This document shows positions 35,215 through 45,258 of a stretch of 64,000 nucleotides of DNA, piece after piece (positions within the stretch are counted from its first letter, which is position 1; the number at the start of each line of letters is the position of its first letter). The position numbers and the translations under genes were made by a program. Under the pieces are notes generated by a model that was not told where the DNA came from, made no database searches, and was given only the letters and a program-made list of their open reading frames with translations. The stretch spans positions 190,138-254,137 of the forward strand of contig CAWBST010000002.1 in NCBI GenBank assembly GCA_963791495.1, written 5' to 3'. Source of the stretch: JAMXLO01 sp963791495 (lineage in GTDB: Bacteria; Pseudomonadota; Alphaproteobacteria; Acetobacterales; Acetobacteraceae).

Positions 35215-36201
35215 ATGGTTGAACGTGGCGGGAGCAACACGAGAACCACCATGTACCTTAACCGCTTCGCCGACACGGCCGAACCGCTCGACATGACGCA
35301 GACGGAGGAATTCCGTCTGCTCTGCGCCAGCGCCGCCGACCTCGGCATTTCGCACGCGCCCGACACGCAATACCGTTCGCGCAACATCGTCCTGCGGCAG
35401 CTGCGGTTCCATTTCCTGGAGTGGGGCGCGCCGGATGCGCCTGCGGTCGTGCTACTGCATGGCGGGCATCAGTCGGCGCATTCCTGGGACCTGGTCAGCC
35501 TGCACTTGGCGCAGCGGTTCCGCGTGCTTGCGCTCGATCAGCGCGGACATGGCGACAGCGAATGGGCGCGCGATGTCTCCTATACCAATCACGAGATGTC
35601 GCTGGATGCAGAGGCATTCATCGCCGCGTTGGGGCTCGAACGGCCCATCCTGATGGGCCACTCGATGGGTGGGCGCAATTCAATGCTACTGGTGCGACAC
35701 AGTCCTTCTCTGCTGCGGGCGCTGGTGATCGTCGATGTCGGGCCGGAGGTCTCAGATCGCGGTCGCGCGGTGATCGCCGGCTTCGTGCGTGACAACGAGG
35801 AGTTTGACGACCTGGAGCACTTCGTACGCAACGTGCAGCAGTACGATCCCTACCGTAGCAGAGAACACATCGAGCGCACCGTGAAGTACAACATGCTGCA
35901 GCGGGCGGACGGGAAGTTCGTCAGCAAGTGCGATGCGAACCCGCGCCGGTTGGGAGTCGTTCGCGGAACGGGGCCACTGGAGAACATCACGCTCGAGGAT
36001 GCGCGCGCATTCGACCTGCCTGTGCTGCTGGTGCGCGGCGCAAACTCCCGCATCCTCACCGCGGACGCTGCGGAGCGTTTCTGCGATGCATTGCCGCAGG
36101 GAACGCTGACGACCGTGCCGAACTGCGGCCACAACGTGCATGGACAGAACACGAAGGGGTTCATCGAGGCGACGACAGATTTTCTCGCCTCTTTCGTTTG
36201 A
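35215..36201 (+). CDS. Alpha/beta hydrolase
   Basis: 328 residues (an ATG at 35251 would give 316). VVLLHGGHQSAHSWDLVS is the oxyanion-hole strand, LALDQRGHGDSEW follows, and MGHSMGGRNSMLL has the nucleophile Ser. LPVLLVRGANSRILT precedes the acid, and CGHNVHGQN has the catalytic His. It is a soluble esterase/dehalogenase-type hydrolase; the substrate is unknown. It ends 20 bp before the convergent oxidoreductase fusion gene. Confidence 0.82.
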   Translation: MVERGGSNTRTTMYLNRFADTAEPLDMTQTEEFRLLCASAADLGISHAPDTQYRSRNIVLRQLRFHFLEWGAPDAPAVVLLHGGHQSAHSWDLVSLHLAQRFRVLALDQRGHGDSEWARDVSYTNHEMSLDAEAFIAALGLERPILMGHSMGGRNSMLLVRHSPSLLRALVIVDVGPEVSDRGRAVIAGFVRDNEEFDDLEHFVRNVQQYDPYRSREHIERTVKYNMLQRADGKFVSKCDANPRRLGVVRGTGPLENITLEDARAFDLPVLLVRGANSRILTADAAERFCDALPQGTLTTVPNCGHNVHGQNTKGFIEATTDFLASFV

Positions 36202-36221
36202 AATCGAAGGCCTGCTGCCGC

Positions 36222-39098
36222 CTACCCGAACCGTTCCAGCCGGTAGTGAGGATCGACTGTCTCACCACTCACTGCATCGGCGGTGATACGCCCGATAATC
36301 GGACCCAGGGTGTAGCCGTTCGCACTCACTGCATTGAAGAACCCAGGCATTGCAGGCGCCTCGCCCAGGATCGGTGCACGGTCGATGGCCGGGTTGATGC
36401 CGGTCCAGGAGCGGATGAACGACAGGCTGCGCAATGCGGGAAGAGCGCGCGCGCAGACCCACAGGTTGCCTTCAATGTTGCGGCGCAGGTTGTGCGTTCG
36501 CCCAGTAGCCGGATCGAAGCCGCCGAACCAGCCACCCCCGACCAGGAAGCCGCCGCTCGCTTGCTGCTTCAGTGACAGATGCCGGTTGGCAAGTGCGACA
36601 AGGTGCTTCGTCATCGGAGGCGCCGGCTCGGTGACAATGACCTGTTGCACCGTGCCGGTAACCGGAAGATCGAGCCCCACCATCTTGCCGACGCGCGCCG
36701 CCCACGGCCCTGCCGCGTTTACAATGCGCCCGGCAATGATCACCCCCTTCGTCGTTTGCGCACGCCACGCAGCGCCATCACGGGAAATCCCCTGCACCTC
36801 CGCGCCGCGCAACAGACGGGCGCCGGCATGTTGCGCAAGCTTCAGCACTGCCATCGTGCCACGCAGCGGGTCTCCATAGCCCTCGGCCGGGACGAAGTCT
36901 GCGCCGACTATGTGCTCTGACAACGCCGGCGCCAGGGCGCGCAGTTCGTTGGTACCGAGCACGTGGCTTTCGATGCCCCACCGCCGTTCCATCGCCGATT
37001 TGCGGCGCAGCCAGTCGAGCCCCGGTGCGTCCTCGGCCAGCATGAGGCCGCCCTCGGTGCGGATGCCGAGGTCCTCGCCGGCCTCCGCAGCGATCTCCTT
37101 CCACAGTGCAATAGAGCGTGGCGCGAGCGGCAGCGTGTGTGCCGCCTGGCCGCCATCCTCGGGCGTCTCGCCGGTGAAGTCATATGACAGCAGTTGCACG
37201 TGCAGGCTGCCGGCGTTGGCGGTACTCGCCGCCATGCCAGCCTCGTCCCGTTCGGCGAGCAGCACGTCGGCGCCGTCACGCGCGAGATAATAGGCGCTGC
37301 ACAGACCGGCGAGGCCGCCGCCGATCACCAGCACATCGCAGCGTCGCGTCTCCTGAGGCGCCTTCGGCAATCGGTGCAGATGTAGTGGCGGGGCAGGCAT
37401 TTGCAGCAGTGGTGCCTCGAATTCGGGCGCCTCGACCATCAGCGGCGCCGCCGGCACGGGACGCAGCGGTGTGCGCGGTGCAGCGAATGCGAAATCGTCG
37501 GGCGTATCGGGACAAAATCGTGCCACAATGGCAGCACAGAAGCGCCCCTGGCAGCGCCCCATGCCGGCGCGCGTTGCCTTCTTCAGCGCCGGGAGGGATG
37601 TGAGGCCGTTCGCCAGTTCCTCGCGCAGACGGCCAGCGGTTACCTCCTCGCAGCGGCAGACGATGGTTTCGTCGGCCAAAGAGCCAGATTGCAGCGACGG
37701 CGGCCGGAACAGTCTCCAGAGCGCATTCTGGAATCCGACAGCCCGCCGCAGCGCCGCTTGCGTCGCTCGTTCGTCAGGCGCGTGAAGACCGAGATCGCGT
37801 GCCGCCGCCAGGCCCGCCAGCCGGCCGCGTGCCATGGCGACGCGTGCCCCGCCGAGTGACGCTCCGTCCCCGACAGCAAACACATCGGGCACCGATGTGC
37901 GCCCGTCGTCGTCCGTTTCGCACGCCAGATGGCCGAGACCGACATCGACAAATCGCTGCTTCGCGCCAAGTGTGCGCGCCAGACCCGTCTCAGGTTGGAA
38001 CCCGAGGTTCAGCGCGACGGCATCGACATCATAAGTGCGGTCCAACCCGCGGGCGGCAATATGTGCGGTCCGCACACGATTGACGCCTTGCAGGGCGTCC
38101 AGCTGCGCCGACCAGAGCACCGGCACGCCGGCACGCTTCAAGGTCAACAGCATGCCGATGCCCTCGCGCATCAGGCTGGGCGCGGTGCGAACCAAGGTCC
38201 AGACCGTGTGCCAGGCAGCCGGGCCAGGCCGCGGCGCCGCTTCCACAACAGCCAACGGCTTCACGCCCCCGGCCAGCAGCTCGCAGGCAAGTTGCAGATT
38301 GAGTGGCCCGCTGCCGGCGATCAGCACGCGTTCGCCGGGGCAGACGCGCTGCACGCGAACCAGCGTCTGCAGTGCGCCCGTGGTCATGACGCCAGGAAGA
38401 GTCCAGCCGGGCAACGGCACCGGTCTTTCATGTGCTCCGGTTGCCAGCACCAGACGCCTGGGTCGAAACGTCACCGCGCGGCCTCCGACCACGGCGGCGA
38501 TCTCGTCGACCGCAAAGGCGCCCCACGCAACGGCGTCGGACTCTATCTGCACGTTCGCGGAGACCGCACGATTGCGCAGCGCACTGCCGAGGCGGAATTG
38601 CGCATCAGGCGCCGCATCGGCGTGGCTGTCGGCCAGCGGCTTGGCATACTGGCCACCCGGACTGCTGCGTTCGTCGAGCGCCACGACGGATGCCCCAGCC
38701 TCGCCTGCGGCGATGGCAGCGGACAGCCCGGCGAGACCGGCGCCAACCACCAGCACGTCGCACTCCCGCTCCTCAGCCGGCACGTCCCCCGGTTCGCTGC
38801 CCGGCTCCGCCAGTGGCAACGTCGCGTCGCCGGTGACTACCATGCCGTCGGCCACCTTGGTCATGCACGCGCGCTGGCCGATGCGGCCGTCCACGCTCAC
38901 CACACAGTCGAAACACGCCCCCATGCCGCAGTGCAGCCCGCGCGGTGCGCCACTCGGGGTGTGGCGGAACGCGACGATGCCAACAGCCGAGAGCGCGGCG
39001 GCGATGGTCTCGCCTTCCAGTGCCGCGACCGGAAGGCCATCGAACTGGAACGTGACGGCGCGGCCGACGCGGCGGACAGACTTGTGGGAAAGGCGCAT
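36222..39098 (-). CDS. Three-part oxidoreductase fusion: [2Fe-2S] + FAD/NAD(P) + BFD-like + FAD amino acid oxidase
   Basis: 958 residues fusing the equivalents of the A, B and C subunits of opine oxidase/hydrogen-cyanide-synthase-type enzymes. Residues ~15-85 hold a plant-type [2Fe-2S] ferredoxin with Cys57, Cys62, Cys65 and Cys78. From ~112, VLVVGAGLAGLSAA begins a pyridine-nucleotide-disulfide FAD domain. At ~480-530 is a BFD-like [2Fe-2S] cysteine set (VCRCEEVT, then MGRCQGRFC). From ~590, VLVIGGGLAGLCSAYYLARD starts a DAO-type FAD domain with GINPAIDRAP and ANGYTLGPIIG. Members oxidise opines, sarcosine-like amino acids, D-hydroxyproline or glycine. Substrate is not evident. It diverges from an amidohydrolase gene. 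Confidence 0.88.
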   Translation of the reverse strand: MRLSHKSVRRVGRAVTFQFDGLPVAALEGETIAAALSAVGIVAFRHTPSGAPRGLHCGMGACFDCVVSVDGRIGQRACMTKVADGMVVTGDATLPLAEPGSEPGDVPAEERECDVLVVGAGLAGLSAAIAAGEAGASVVALDERSSPGGQYAKPLADSHADAAPDAQFRLGSALRNRAVSANVQIESDAVAWGAFAVDEIAAVVGGRAVTFRPRRLVLATGAHERPVPLPGWTLPGVMTTGALQTLVRVQRVCPGERVLIAGSGPLNLQLACELLAGGVKPLAVVEAAPRPGPAAWHTVWTLVRTAPSLMREGIGMLLTLKRAGVPVLWSAQLDALQGVNRVRTAHIAARGLDRTYDVDAVALNLGFQPETGLARTLGAKQRFVDVGLGHLACETDDDGRTSVPDVFAVGDGASLGGARVAMARGRLAGLAAARDLGLHAPDERATQAALRRAVGFQNALWRLFRPPSLQSGSLADETIVCRCEEVTAGRLREELANGLTSLPALKKATRAGMGRCQGRFCAAIVARFCPDTPDDFAFAAPRTPLRPVPAAPLMVEAPEFEAPLLQMPAPPLHLHRLPKAPQETRRCDVLVIGGGLAGLCSAYYLARDGADVLLAERDEAGMAASTANAGSLHVQLLSYDFTGETPEDGGQAAHTLPLAPRSIALWKEIAAEAGEDLGIRTEGGLMLAEDAPGLDWLRRKSAMERRWGIESHVLGTNELRALAPALSEHIVGADFVPAEGYGDPLRGTMAVLKLAQHAGARLLRGAEVQGISRDGAAWRAQTTKGVIIAGRIVNAAGPWAARVGKMVGLDLPVTGTVQQVIVTEPAPPMTKHLVALANRHLSLKQQASGGFLVGGGWFGGFDPATGRTHNLRRNIEGNLWVCARALPALRSLSFIRSWTGINPAIDRAPILGEAPAMPGFFNAVSANGYTLGPIIGRITADAVSGETVDPHYRLERFG

Positions 39099-39146
39099 GA
39101 CGCGCCAGCATGACGGAGAAGCCAGACCGGGGCGAGGGAGCGCGAC

Positions 39147-40685
39147 ATGCCCGCATCACTGATCCGCAGCCGTGCCATGATCACGCGCGCGCTCGATCGC
39201 CATCGCTGGGAGGAGATCACCGACGGCGCCGTGCTGCAGGAGAACGGCACGATCGTCCGGATCGGCACGTTCGCCGATCTGCACCGAGAGCATCCCGACG
39301 TTCCAGTGATCGGCAGCGGCCGGGAGGTCCTCCTGCCCGGCTTCATTAACGGCCATCACCATGTCGGCCTGACGCCGGTGCAGCTCGGTTCGCCAGATAT
39401 GCCTCTGGAACTGTGGTTCGTCACGCGCATGGTGATGCGCAACGTCAACCCATATCTCGACACGTTGTATTCGGCATTCGAGATGATCGCCTCGGGCATC
39501 ACCACGGTGCAGCACCTGCATGGCTGGGCGCCAGGCAGGCTGACCGAGGTAGAGGCCCGCTGTGAAGAGGTCATTCGCGCCTACCATGACGTCGGCATGC
39601 GGGTGTCGTATTCGTTCTCGGTCCGCGACCAGAATCGGCTTGTGTATCAGGACGACGCGGCGTTCGTCGCGAGCCTGCCGCCGGAGCTGCGTGGGCCGGT
39701 GCAGCGGTGGTACGACCGCTTCCAGCTCTCTCTCGACGATTTCTTCGCGCTGTTCGAGAGCCTCCACGGACGCCACCAGAACAAGAGCCGCGTGAAGATT
39801 CAGTTGTCGCCGGCCAACCTGCACTGGTGCTCCGATGCGGCACTTGCAAGGTTCGCCGAGACCTCGCGCAGGTACAGCGTGCCGCTGCACATGCATCTGG
39901 TCGAGACGGCGTATCAGAAGGAGTATGCCCGACGCCGTGGTGGTGGTACGGCGGTGGAGTACATCGACCGGTTCGGCCTGCTCGGACCGCAGATGACGCT
40001 GGGCCACGGCGTGTGGCTCAATCAGGCCGACATCGACCGGCTCGCCGAGACCGGCACCTGCATCTGTCACAACTGCTCGTCCAATTTCCGGCTTCGCTCC
40101 GGCGTGGCGGCGCTCAATGTGTTCGAGGCGAAAGGGATCAACACCGCGATCGGCCTCGATGAAGCCGGGATCAACGACGACAGGGACATGCTGCAGGAGA
40201 TGCGCATGGTGCTGCGCGCGCATCGCGTGCCGGGCATGGATGACGATGTGCCGACGCCGGCTCAGGTGTTCCGAATGGCGACCTCGGGAGGAGCCAGGAC
40301 CACAGCGTTCGGCGAACAGTTGGGCGTGCTGGAGCCGGGGCGGGCCGCGGACATGGTGCTGATCGACTGGCAACACGTGAGCTGGCCATATCTGAACTCG
40401 GAGACACCATTGCTCGACGCGGTACTGCAGCGCGCGAAGACTTCGGGCGTGAAGAGCGTCATCTGCGACGGCGAGGTGATCTACGTGGATGGCCGCTTCA
40501 CCAAGGTGGACCGCGATGGCGCATTGCGTGCACTGCATGATGATCTGACCAAGGCGCTGGCGGACGACGAGGTGGAACGGCGCAAGCTGTCCAAGGCGCT
40601 GCTGCCGCATGTGAAGGCGTTCTACGCCAACTATTTCGACCCGGGCGCACATGAGCCATTCTATCGCCCAAGTTCTCGCATCTGA
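39147..40685 (+). CDS. Amidohydrolase (TrzA/AtzA-like, metal-dependent)
   Basis: 512 residues. The metal-site motifs of subtype III amidohydrolases are visible: LLPGFINGHHHVGLTP, LHMHLVETAYQKEY, LGHGVWLNQADIDRLAETGT and GLDEAGINDDRDML with the catalytic Asp. Members include chlorohydrolases, guanine deaminase-like enzymes and hydantoin/ureide hydrolases. GAGGGAG sits 6 bp before the ATG. It shares a direction with the dihydropyrimidinase 13 bp downstream, so the two likely act on one substrate chain of cyclic N-compounds. Confidence 0.85.
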   Translation: MPASLIRSRAMITRALDRHRWEEITDGAVLQENGTIVRIGTFADLHREHPDVPVIGSGREVLLPGFINGHHHVGLTPVQLGSPDMPLELWFVTRMVMRNVNPYLDTLYSAFEMIASGITTVQHLHGWAPGRLTEVEARCEEVIRAYHDVGMRVSYSFSVRDQNRLVYQDDAAFVASLPPELRGPVQRWYDRFQLSLDDFFALFESLHGRHQNKSRVKIQLSPANLHWCSDAALARFAETSRRYSVPLHMHLVETAYQKEYARRRGGGTAVEYIDRFGLLGPQMTLGHGVWLNQADIDRLAETGTCICHNCSSNFRLRSGVAALNVFEAKGINTAIGLDEAGINDDRDMLQEMRMVLRAHRVPGMDDDVPTPAQVFRMATSGGARTTAFGEQLGVLEPGRAADMVLIDWQHVSWPYLNSETPLLDAVLQRAKTSGVKSVICDGEVIYVDGRFTKVDRDGALRALHDDLTKALADDEVERRKLSKALLPHVKAFYANYFDPGAHEPFYRPSSRI

Positions 40686-40698
40686 CCGGAGGCAGTGC

Positions 40699-42144
40699 AT
40701 GGCTGACTACGACCTGGTGATCCGCGGCGGCACAGTGGTGACGGCCGGTGACACGTATCGAGCCGATGTCGGCGTGCGCGGTGGCCGCATCGCGGCGATC
40801 GGCGAGAAGCTCGATGGCACCGACACGCTGGACGCCGGGGGGCTTTACGTGATGCCGGGCGGAGTCGATACGCACTGCCATATCGAGCAGTTGCGGCCGA
40901 ACGGCCGTGCGGATGAGGAGAGCTTTGTCACGGGCAGCACCGCGTGCCTGGCGGGAGGCACCACCAGCGTCATCACGTTCGCGGCGCAGTTCAAGGGCCA
41001 CGGTATCCGCGACACGCTGGCCGAGTACCATCGGCGAGCGAAGCAGGCGATGGTCGACTACAGCTTCCACCAGATCATCACTGATCCCTCCGATGCCGTC
41101 GTGCGCGACGAGATCCCCGAGGTGGTGGCATCTGGTGTGCGCAGCCTGAAGGTGTTCCTGACCTACGAGCCGTCGCATCTCGACGATCGCGAATTCATCC
41201 GTGTCCTGGCAGCCGCGCGCCGCACCGGGGCGCTGGTGACGGTGCATTGCGAGAACTACGAGGCCATTCGTTGGCGCACGGCTGCGCTGATGGCGGATGG
41301 TCGCAGTGCGCCACGATACCACGCCTGGTCGCGGCCCAAGGTGGTGGAGCGCGAGGCGACCTATCGTGCGATTGCCCTTGCCGAAATGGTGGATCAGCCG
41401 ATCCAGGTGTTCCACGTCTCGTGTTCAGAGGTGGCAGAGGAGATCGCCCGTGCGCAGGCACGCGGCCTGAAGGTCTGGGCCGAGACTTGTCCGCAGTACT
41501 TTGTGCTTGGCGCCGACGACATGGATCGGCCGGGCTTCGAGGGCGCCAAGTTCATGTGCAGCCCAAGCCCGCGCGACGCCGCCACCAGCGAGGCTCTATG
41601 GGGGGACGTCCGGCGCGGCACGCTCGATATCGTGTCGTCGGATCACAGCGGCGCCAGCTATGAGGGTGAGCAGGGCAAGCGCATCCACGGCAACAACGCG
41701 CCGTTCCCTGACATTCCGAACGGTGTGCCTGGCCTTGCGGCGCGGCTGCCGCTGGTGTTCAGCGAGGGCGTCGCCAAGGGGCGGATCGACCTCAATACCT
41801 ATGTGAGGCTGATCTCGACGAATCCGGCGAAGCTGTTCGGGCTGTATCCGCGCAAAGGGACGATCGCGCCGGGGTCGGATGCCGACCTGGTACTGTGGGA
41901 CCCGGGCAAGCGCGTCACCATCACCAATGCACTGATGCAGCATGTGATCGATTACACGCCGTACGAGGGCATGGAGGTGACCGGCTGGCCGGTTGCCACC
42001 GTGAAGGGAGGACGCGTGGCGATGCGGGATGGCAAGGTACAGGCAGAGCCGGGGACGGGTCGGTTCCTTCCACGCGGTCCTTATCCCCTGATCAAACCGA
42101 CCGGGATACTGCCTAACGGCTTCGATGCTGCGCGGTTCCTATAA
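40699..42144 (+). CDS. Dihydropyrimidinase/D-hydantoinase (first of two)
   Basis: 481 residues from the ATG at 40699, which has GGAGG 6 bp upstream. GGVDTHCHIEQLR supplies the first His pair, GVRSLKVFLTYEP the carbamylatable Lys, VHCENYEAIRWRTA another His, QVFHVSCSEVAEEIARAQAR the next, and DIVSSDHSGASYEGEQGKR the Asp. It hydrolyses 5,6-dihydropyrimidines or hydantoins to N-carbamoyl amino acids. It follows the amidohydrolase gene directly. A second, different copy lies at 54417. The substrate cannot be told from sequence. Confidence 0.88.
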   Translation: MADYDLVIRGGTVVTAGDTYRADVGVRGGRIAAIGEKLDGTDTLDAGGLYVMPGGVDTHCHIEQLRPNGRADEESFVTGSTACLAGGTTSVITFAAQFKGHGIRDTLAEYHRRAKQAMVDYSFHQIITDPSDAVVRDEIPEVVASGVRSLKVFLTYEPSHLDDREFIRVLAAARRTGALVTVHCENYEAIRWRTAALMADGRSAPRYHAWSRPKVVEREATYRAIALAEMVDQPIQVFHVSCSEVAEEIARAQARGLKVWAETCPQYFVLGADDMDRPGFEGAKFMCSPSPRDAATSEALWGDVRRGTLDIVSSDHSGASYEGEQGKRIHGNNAPFPDIPNGVPGLAARLPLVFSEGVAKGRIDLNTYVRLISTNPAKLFGLYPRKGTIAPGSDADLVLWDPGKRVTITNALMQHVIDYTPYEGMEVTGWPVATVKGGRVAMRDGKVQAEPGTGRFLPRGPYPLIKPTGILPNGFDAARFL

Positions 42145-42213
42145 GAAAAGCGGCACCGGCCGCTGTGGCGGTGCTATCGTCGCGGCGTGCCTCGGTGGTG
42201 ATTTGCCCCCCCC

Positions 42214-45200
42214 ATGCCGGACGACAGGACGCACATTCGCAGCGTGCACCGTGCGCCGGAGCCCGAAATCCTGGCGCGGCTGCTGGGAGCCGCGACACTG
42301 CCGCCCGAGCTCGGCACCCGTGTCGATGCCCGTGCGCGCGCACTGGTGCGCACAGCGCGCGCTGCGCACCGGCCGGGTGCCGACGTCACCAATTTCCTCG
42401 CCGAATATGGTCTCGGCACGGCGGAGGGCGTCGCACTGCTCTGCCTGGCCGAGGCGCTGCTGCGCATTCCGGACGCAGCGACTGCTGATGCGCTCATAGA
42501 GGACCGCATCGCCACCGCCGACTGGCAAAGCCACCTCGGACAGGGCGACAGCATGGCAGTGAACGCCTCGGCCTGGGCGTTTATGCTGACCGGCCGAGTA
42601 CTGACTCTGGACGAGGCACCGGGCGGTATACAGGCAGCAATCGGACGTATGATAAAGCAACTCGGCGAGCCGGTGATCCGTACGGCGTTGCGCCGCGGCA
42701 TGCGTGTGCTGGCACGGCAGTTCGTCATGGGCCGCACGATCGAGGAGGCGCTGGCACGCGCCGATCGACGCTTGCGCTATAGCTTCGACATGCTCGGCGA
42801 GGCGGCGAAGACGTACGCCGACGCGGAACGCTACCGGCTCGCCTATCTCGATGCGATCGGGACAATCGGTCACAGCTCGGTGGGGCGCGGGCCGATCGCA
42901 GGGCCGGGCATCTCGGTAAAGCTGTCGGCGCTGCACCCTCGTTACGAGCCGTTGCAGGCGGGACGCTGCGTACCAGCGCTGATCGAGACGCTGACCGGGC
43001 TAGCGTTGGCGGCCAAGGCGGCGAACATCGGTCTCACGGTCGATGCTGAAGAGGCTGACAGGCTCGAGATCAGCCTCGACATCTTCTCTGCCGTGCTGGC
43101 CGACCAACGCCTCGCAGACTGGGACGGTCTCGGTCTCGCCGTGCAGGCGTACCAGAAGCGAGCACTTCCTGTCATCGACTGGATCGCGGCACTTGCTCAG
43201 CACACGCGGCACCGCGTCCCGACACGGCTGGTAAAGGGCGCATACTGGGACAGCGAGATCAAGCTGGCGCAGGTGCAGGGCCATCCCGACTACCCCGTGT
43301 TCACGCGCAAGGCAGCAACGGATGTGAGCTGGCTTGCCTGCGCAAGGCGAATGCTGGAGTACCGCGACGCGATCCATCCATCGTTCGCCACCCACAACGC
43401 GCACAGCCTGGCGTTCGTGTTGGAATGCACGGGCGACGGCGGCTTCGAGGCGCAGCGTCTGCACGGCATGGGCGAGGCGTTGTACCACGATGCGACTTAT
43501 CCTGTGCGGGTCTATGCGCCGGTCGGCACGCATGAGGACCTGCTCGCCTATCTGGTGCGGCGGTTGCTGGAGAACGGCGCCAACACCAGCTTCGTGCACC
43601 GCCTGGTTGATCCCTCGGTATCGGAGGAGACGATCGTCGCCGATCCGGTGGCGCGTCTGCGCGCGCTCGGCGCCAGCTGCAATCCACGCATTCCTTTGCC
43701 GCGCGATCTCTATCCCCATCGCGGGAACTCTGCCGGGATCGATCTTGCCGATCGTGCAGCGGCGCCGAGTTCTGTTCGCAGCCATTCATCGCTACACGGC
43801 TCGCGACACCGCGGGTGCAAGGGAGATCCGCAATCCTGCGGATCGCCGCATGCTGGTCGGCTCGATCGATGATGCAGGACCATCACAAATCGACGCGAAG
43901 CTTGCCGTGCTCGCACATGGCTGGCGCGAGTGGGACATAGCCGGGGGCGCCCACCGCGCTGTGGCGCTGGAGCGCGCCGCCGATCTAATCGAGGCGTCGC
44001 GTGAGGAGCTGCTGTTCCTGATCGCACGCGAGGGTGGCAAGACGTTGTCCGACGGCATAGCGGAGGTTCGCGAGGCCGCGGACTACTGCCGCTGGTACGC
44101 GCTGCAGGCACGCAGAGACTTCGTTGCACCGCGCGATCTCCCCGGCCCGACCGGTGAGCGCAACACGTGGGGTCTCGGCGGGCGCGGCGTTTTCGCCGCC
44201 ATCTCGCCGTGGAACTTCCCGCTGGCGATCTTCACGGGCCAGGTCGCCGCGGCGCTCGCCGCCGGCAATGCGGTGGCCGCCAAGCCCGCCGAGCAGACGC
44301 CACTGGTTGCCGTTCGTGCGGTTGCTCTGCTGATCGAGGCAGGGGTGCCGCGCACGGCGCTTGCGCTGCTGCCAGGTGACGGAACGGTCGGCGAGGCGCT
44401 GGTGAACGACCAGCGCATAGCGGGCGTCGCCTTCACCGGAGGGACGGAGACCGCGCAGGCGATAGCGCGGTCGCTCGCGGTGCGGGGTGGCCCGATCGTC
44501 CCCTTCATCGCGGAGACCGGTGGCATCAACGCGATGATCGTGGACAGTTCAGCGCTGCCCGAACAGGTCGTTACGGACGTGATTGCCAGCGCGTTCGGTT
44601 CCGCTGGCCAACGGTGTTCGGCGCTGCGCCTGCTGTGCCTGCAGGATGACATCGCGGATCGAGTGCTGCGCATGCTGCATGGTGCCGCGGAGACGCTGCT
44701 CATCGGGGATCCGATTGATCCAGCAGCCGACGTTGGTCCGGTGATCGACGAAGATGCGCGCACATCGCTGGAACGTGCCGCTGGCGGCTTGGGCAAGCCT
44801 CTGTTCGCACTGCCTCTCCCGCGGGGCACGGAGCACGGCAGCTTCTTCGCGCCGCGCGCGTTCCTGCTGCGCCATGCGAGCGAGCTTCGCGCGGAGATCT
44901 TCGGTCCCGTCCTGTGCATTGTGCGCTATGCCGCCGACCGGCTGGACGAACTGATGGACGCGATCGACGCTACCGGCTACGGCCTGACGCTTGGCATCCA
45001 CAGTCGCGTCGAGGCAACGCAACGGCGCATTGCCGAGCGGCTGCGCATCGGCAACACATACGTCAATCGCAACCAGATTGGCGCGGTGGTCGGCGTGCAG
45101 CCGTTCGGCGGGCGCGGCCTGTCCGGCACGGGACCAAAGGCGGGTGGCCCGATCACGCTGTATCGATTTGCGGAGGAGCGCGTCGTATCCATCAACACTG

Positions 45201-45247
45201 CAGCGGCCGGCGGCAATGCGGCGCTGCTCGCCTCGGACGAAGAATAG
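42214..45247 (+). pseudogene. putA: PutA-type proline dehydrogenase/P5C dehydrogenase, interrupted by a frameshift
   Basis: The frame from 42214 encodes the proline dehydrogenase half (IAGPGISVKLSALHPRYEPL, LTVDAEEADRLEISLDIFSA, RLVKGAYWDSEIKLAQVQGH, FATHNAHSLAFVLE, then PHRGNSAGIDLADRA). It then runs to a stop at 43872. From near 43755-43775 the homologous P5C dehydrogenase half continues in the +1 frame to 45247: IRNPADRRMLVGSID, FAAISPWNFPLAIFTGQ, the catalytic Glu in IAETGGINAMIV and Cys in GSAGQRCSALR. This looks like one inserted base. Intact, it would be ~1010 residues oxidising proline to glutamate. An unusual gap of C residues precedes the ATG. Confidence 0.82.
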
Positions 45248-45258
45248 GGGGAAGGTCC

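Noticed and set aside
39156..40700. Long antisense open frame (514 codons) across the amidohydrolase gene
   Set aside because: Arises from GC-rich codon usage opposite a well-defined amidohydrolase; no family features.
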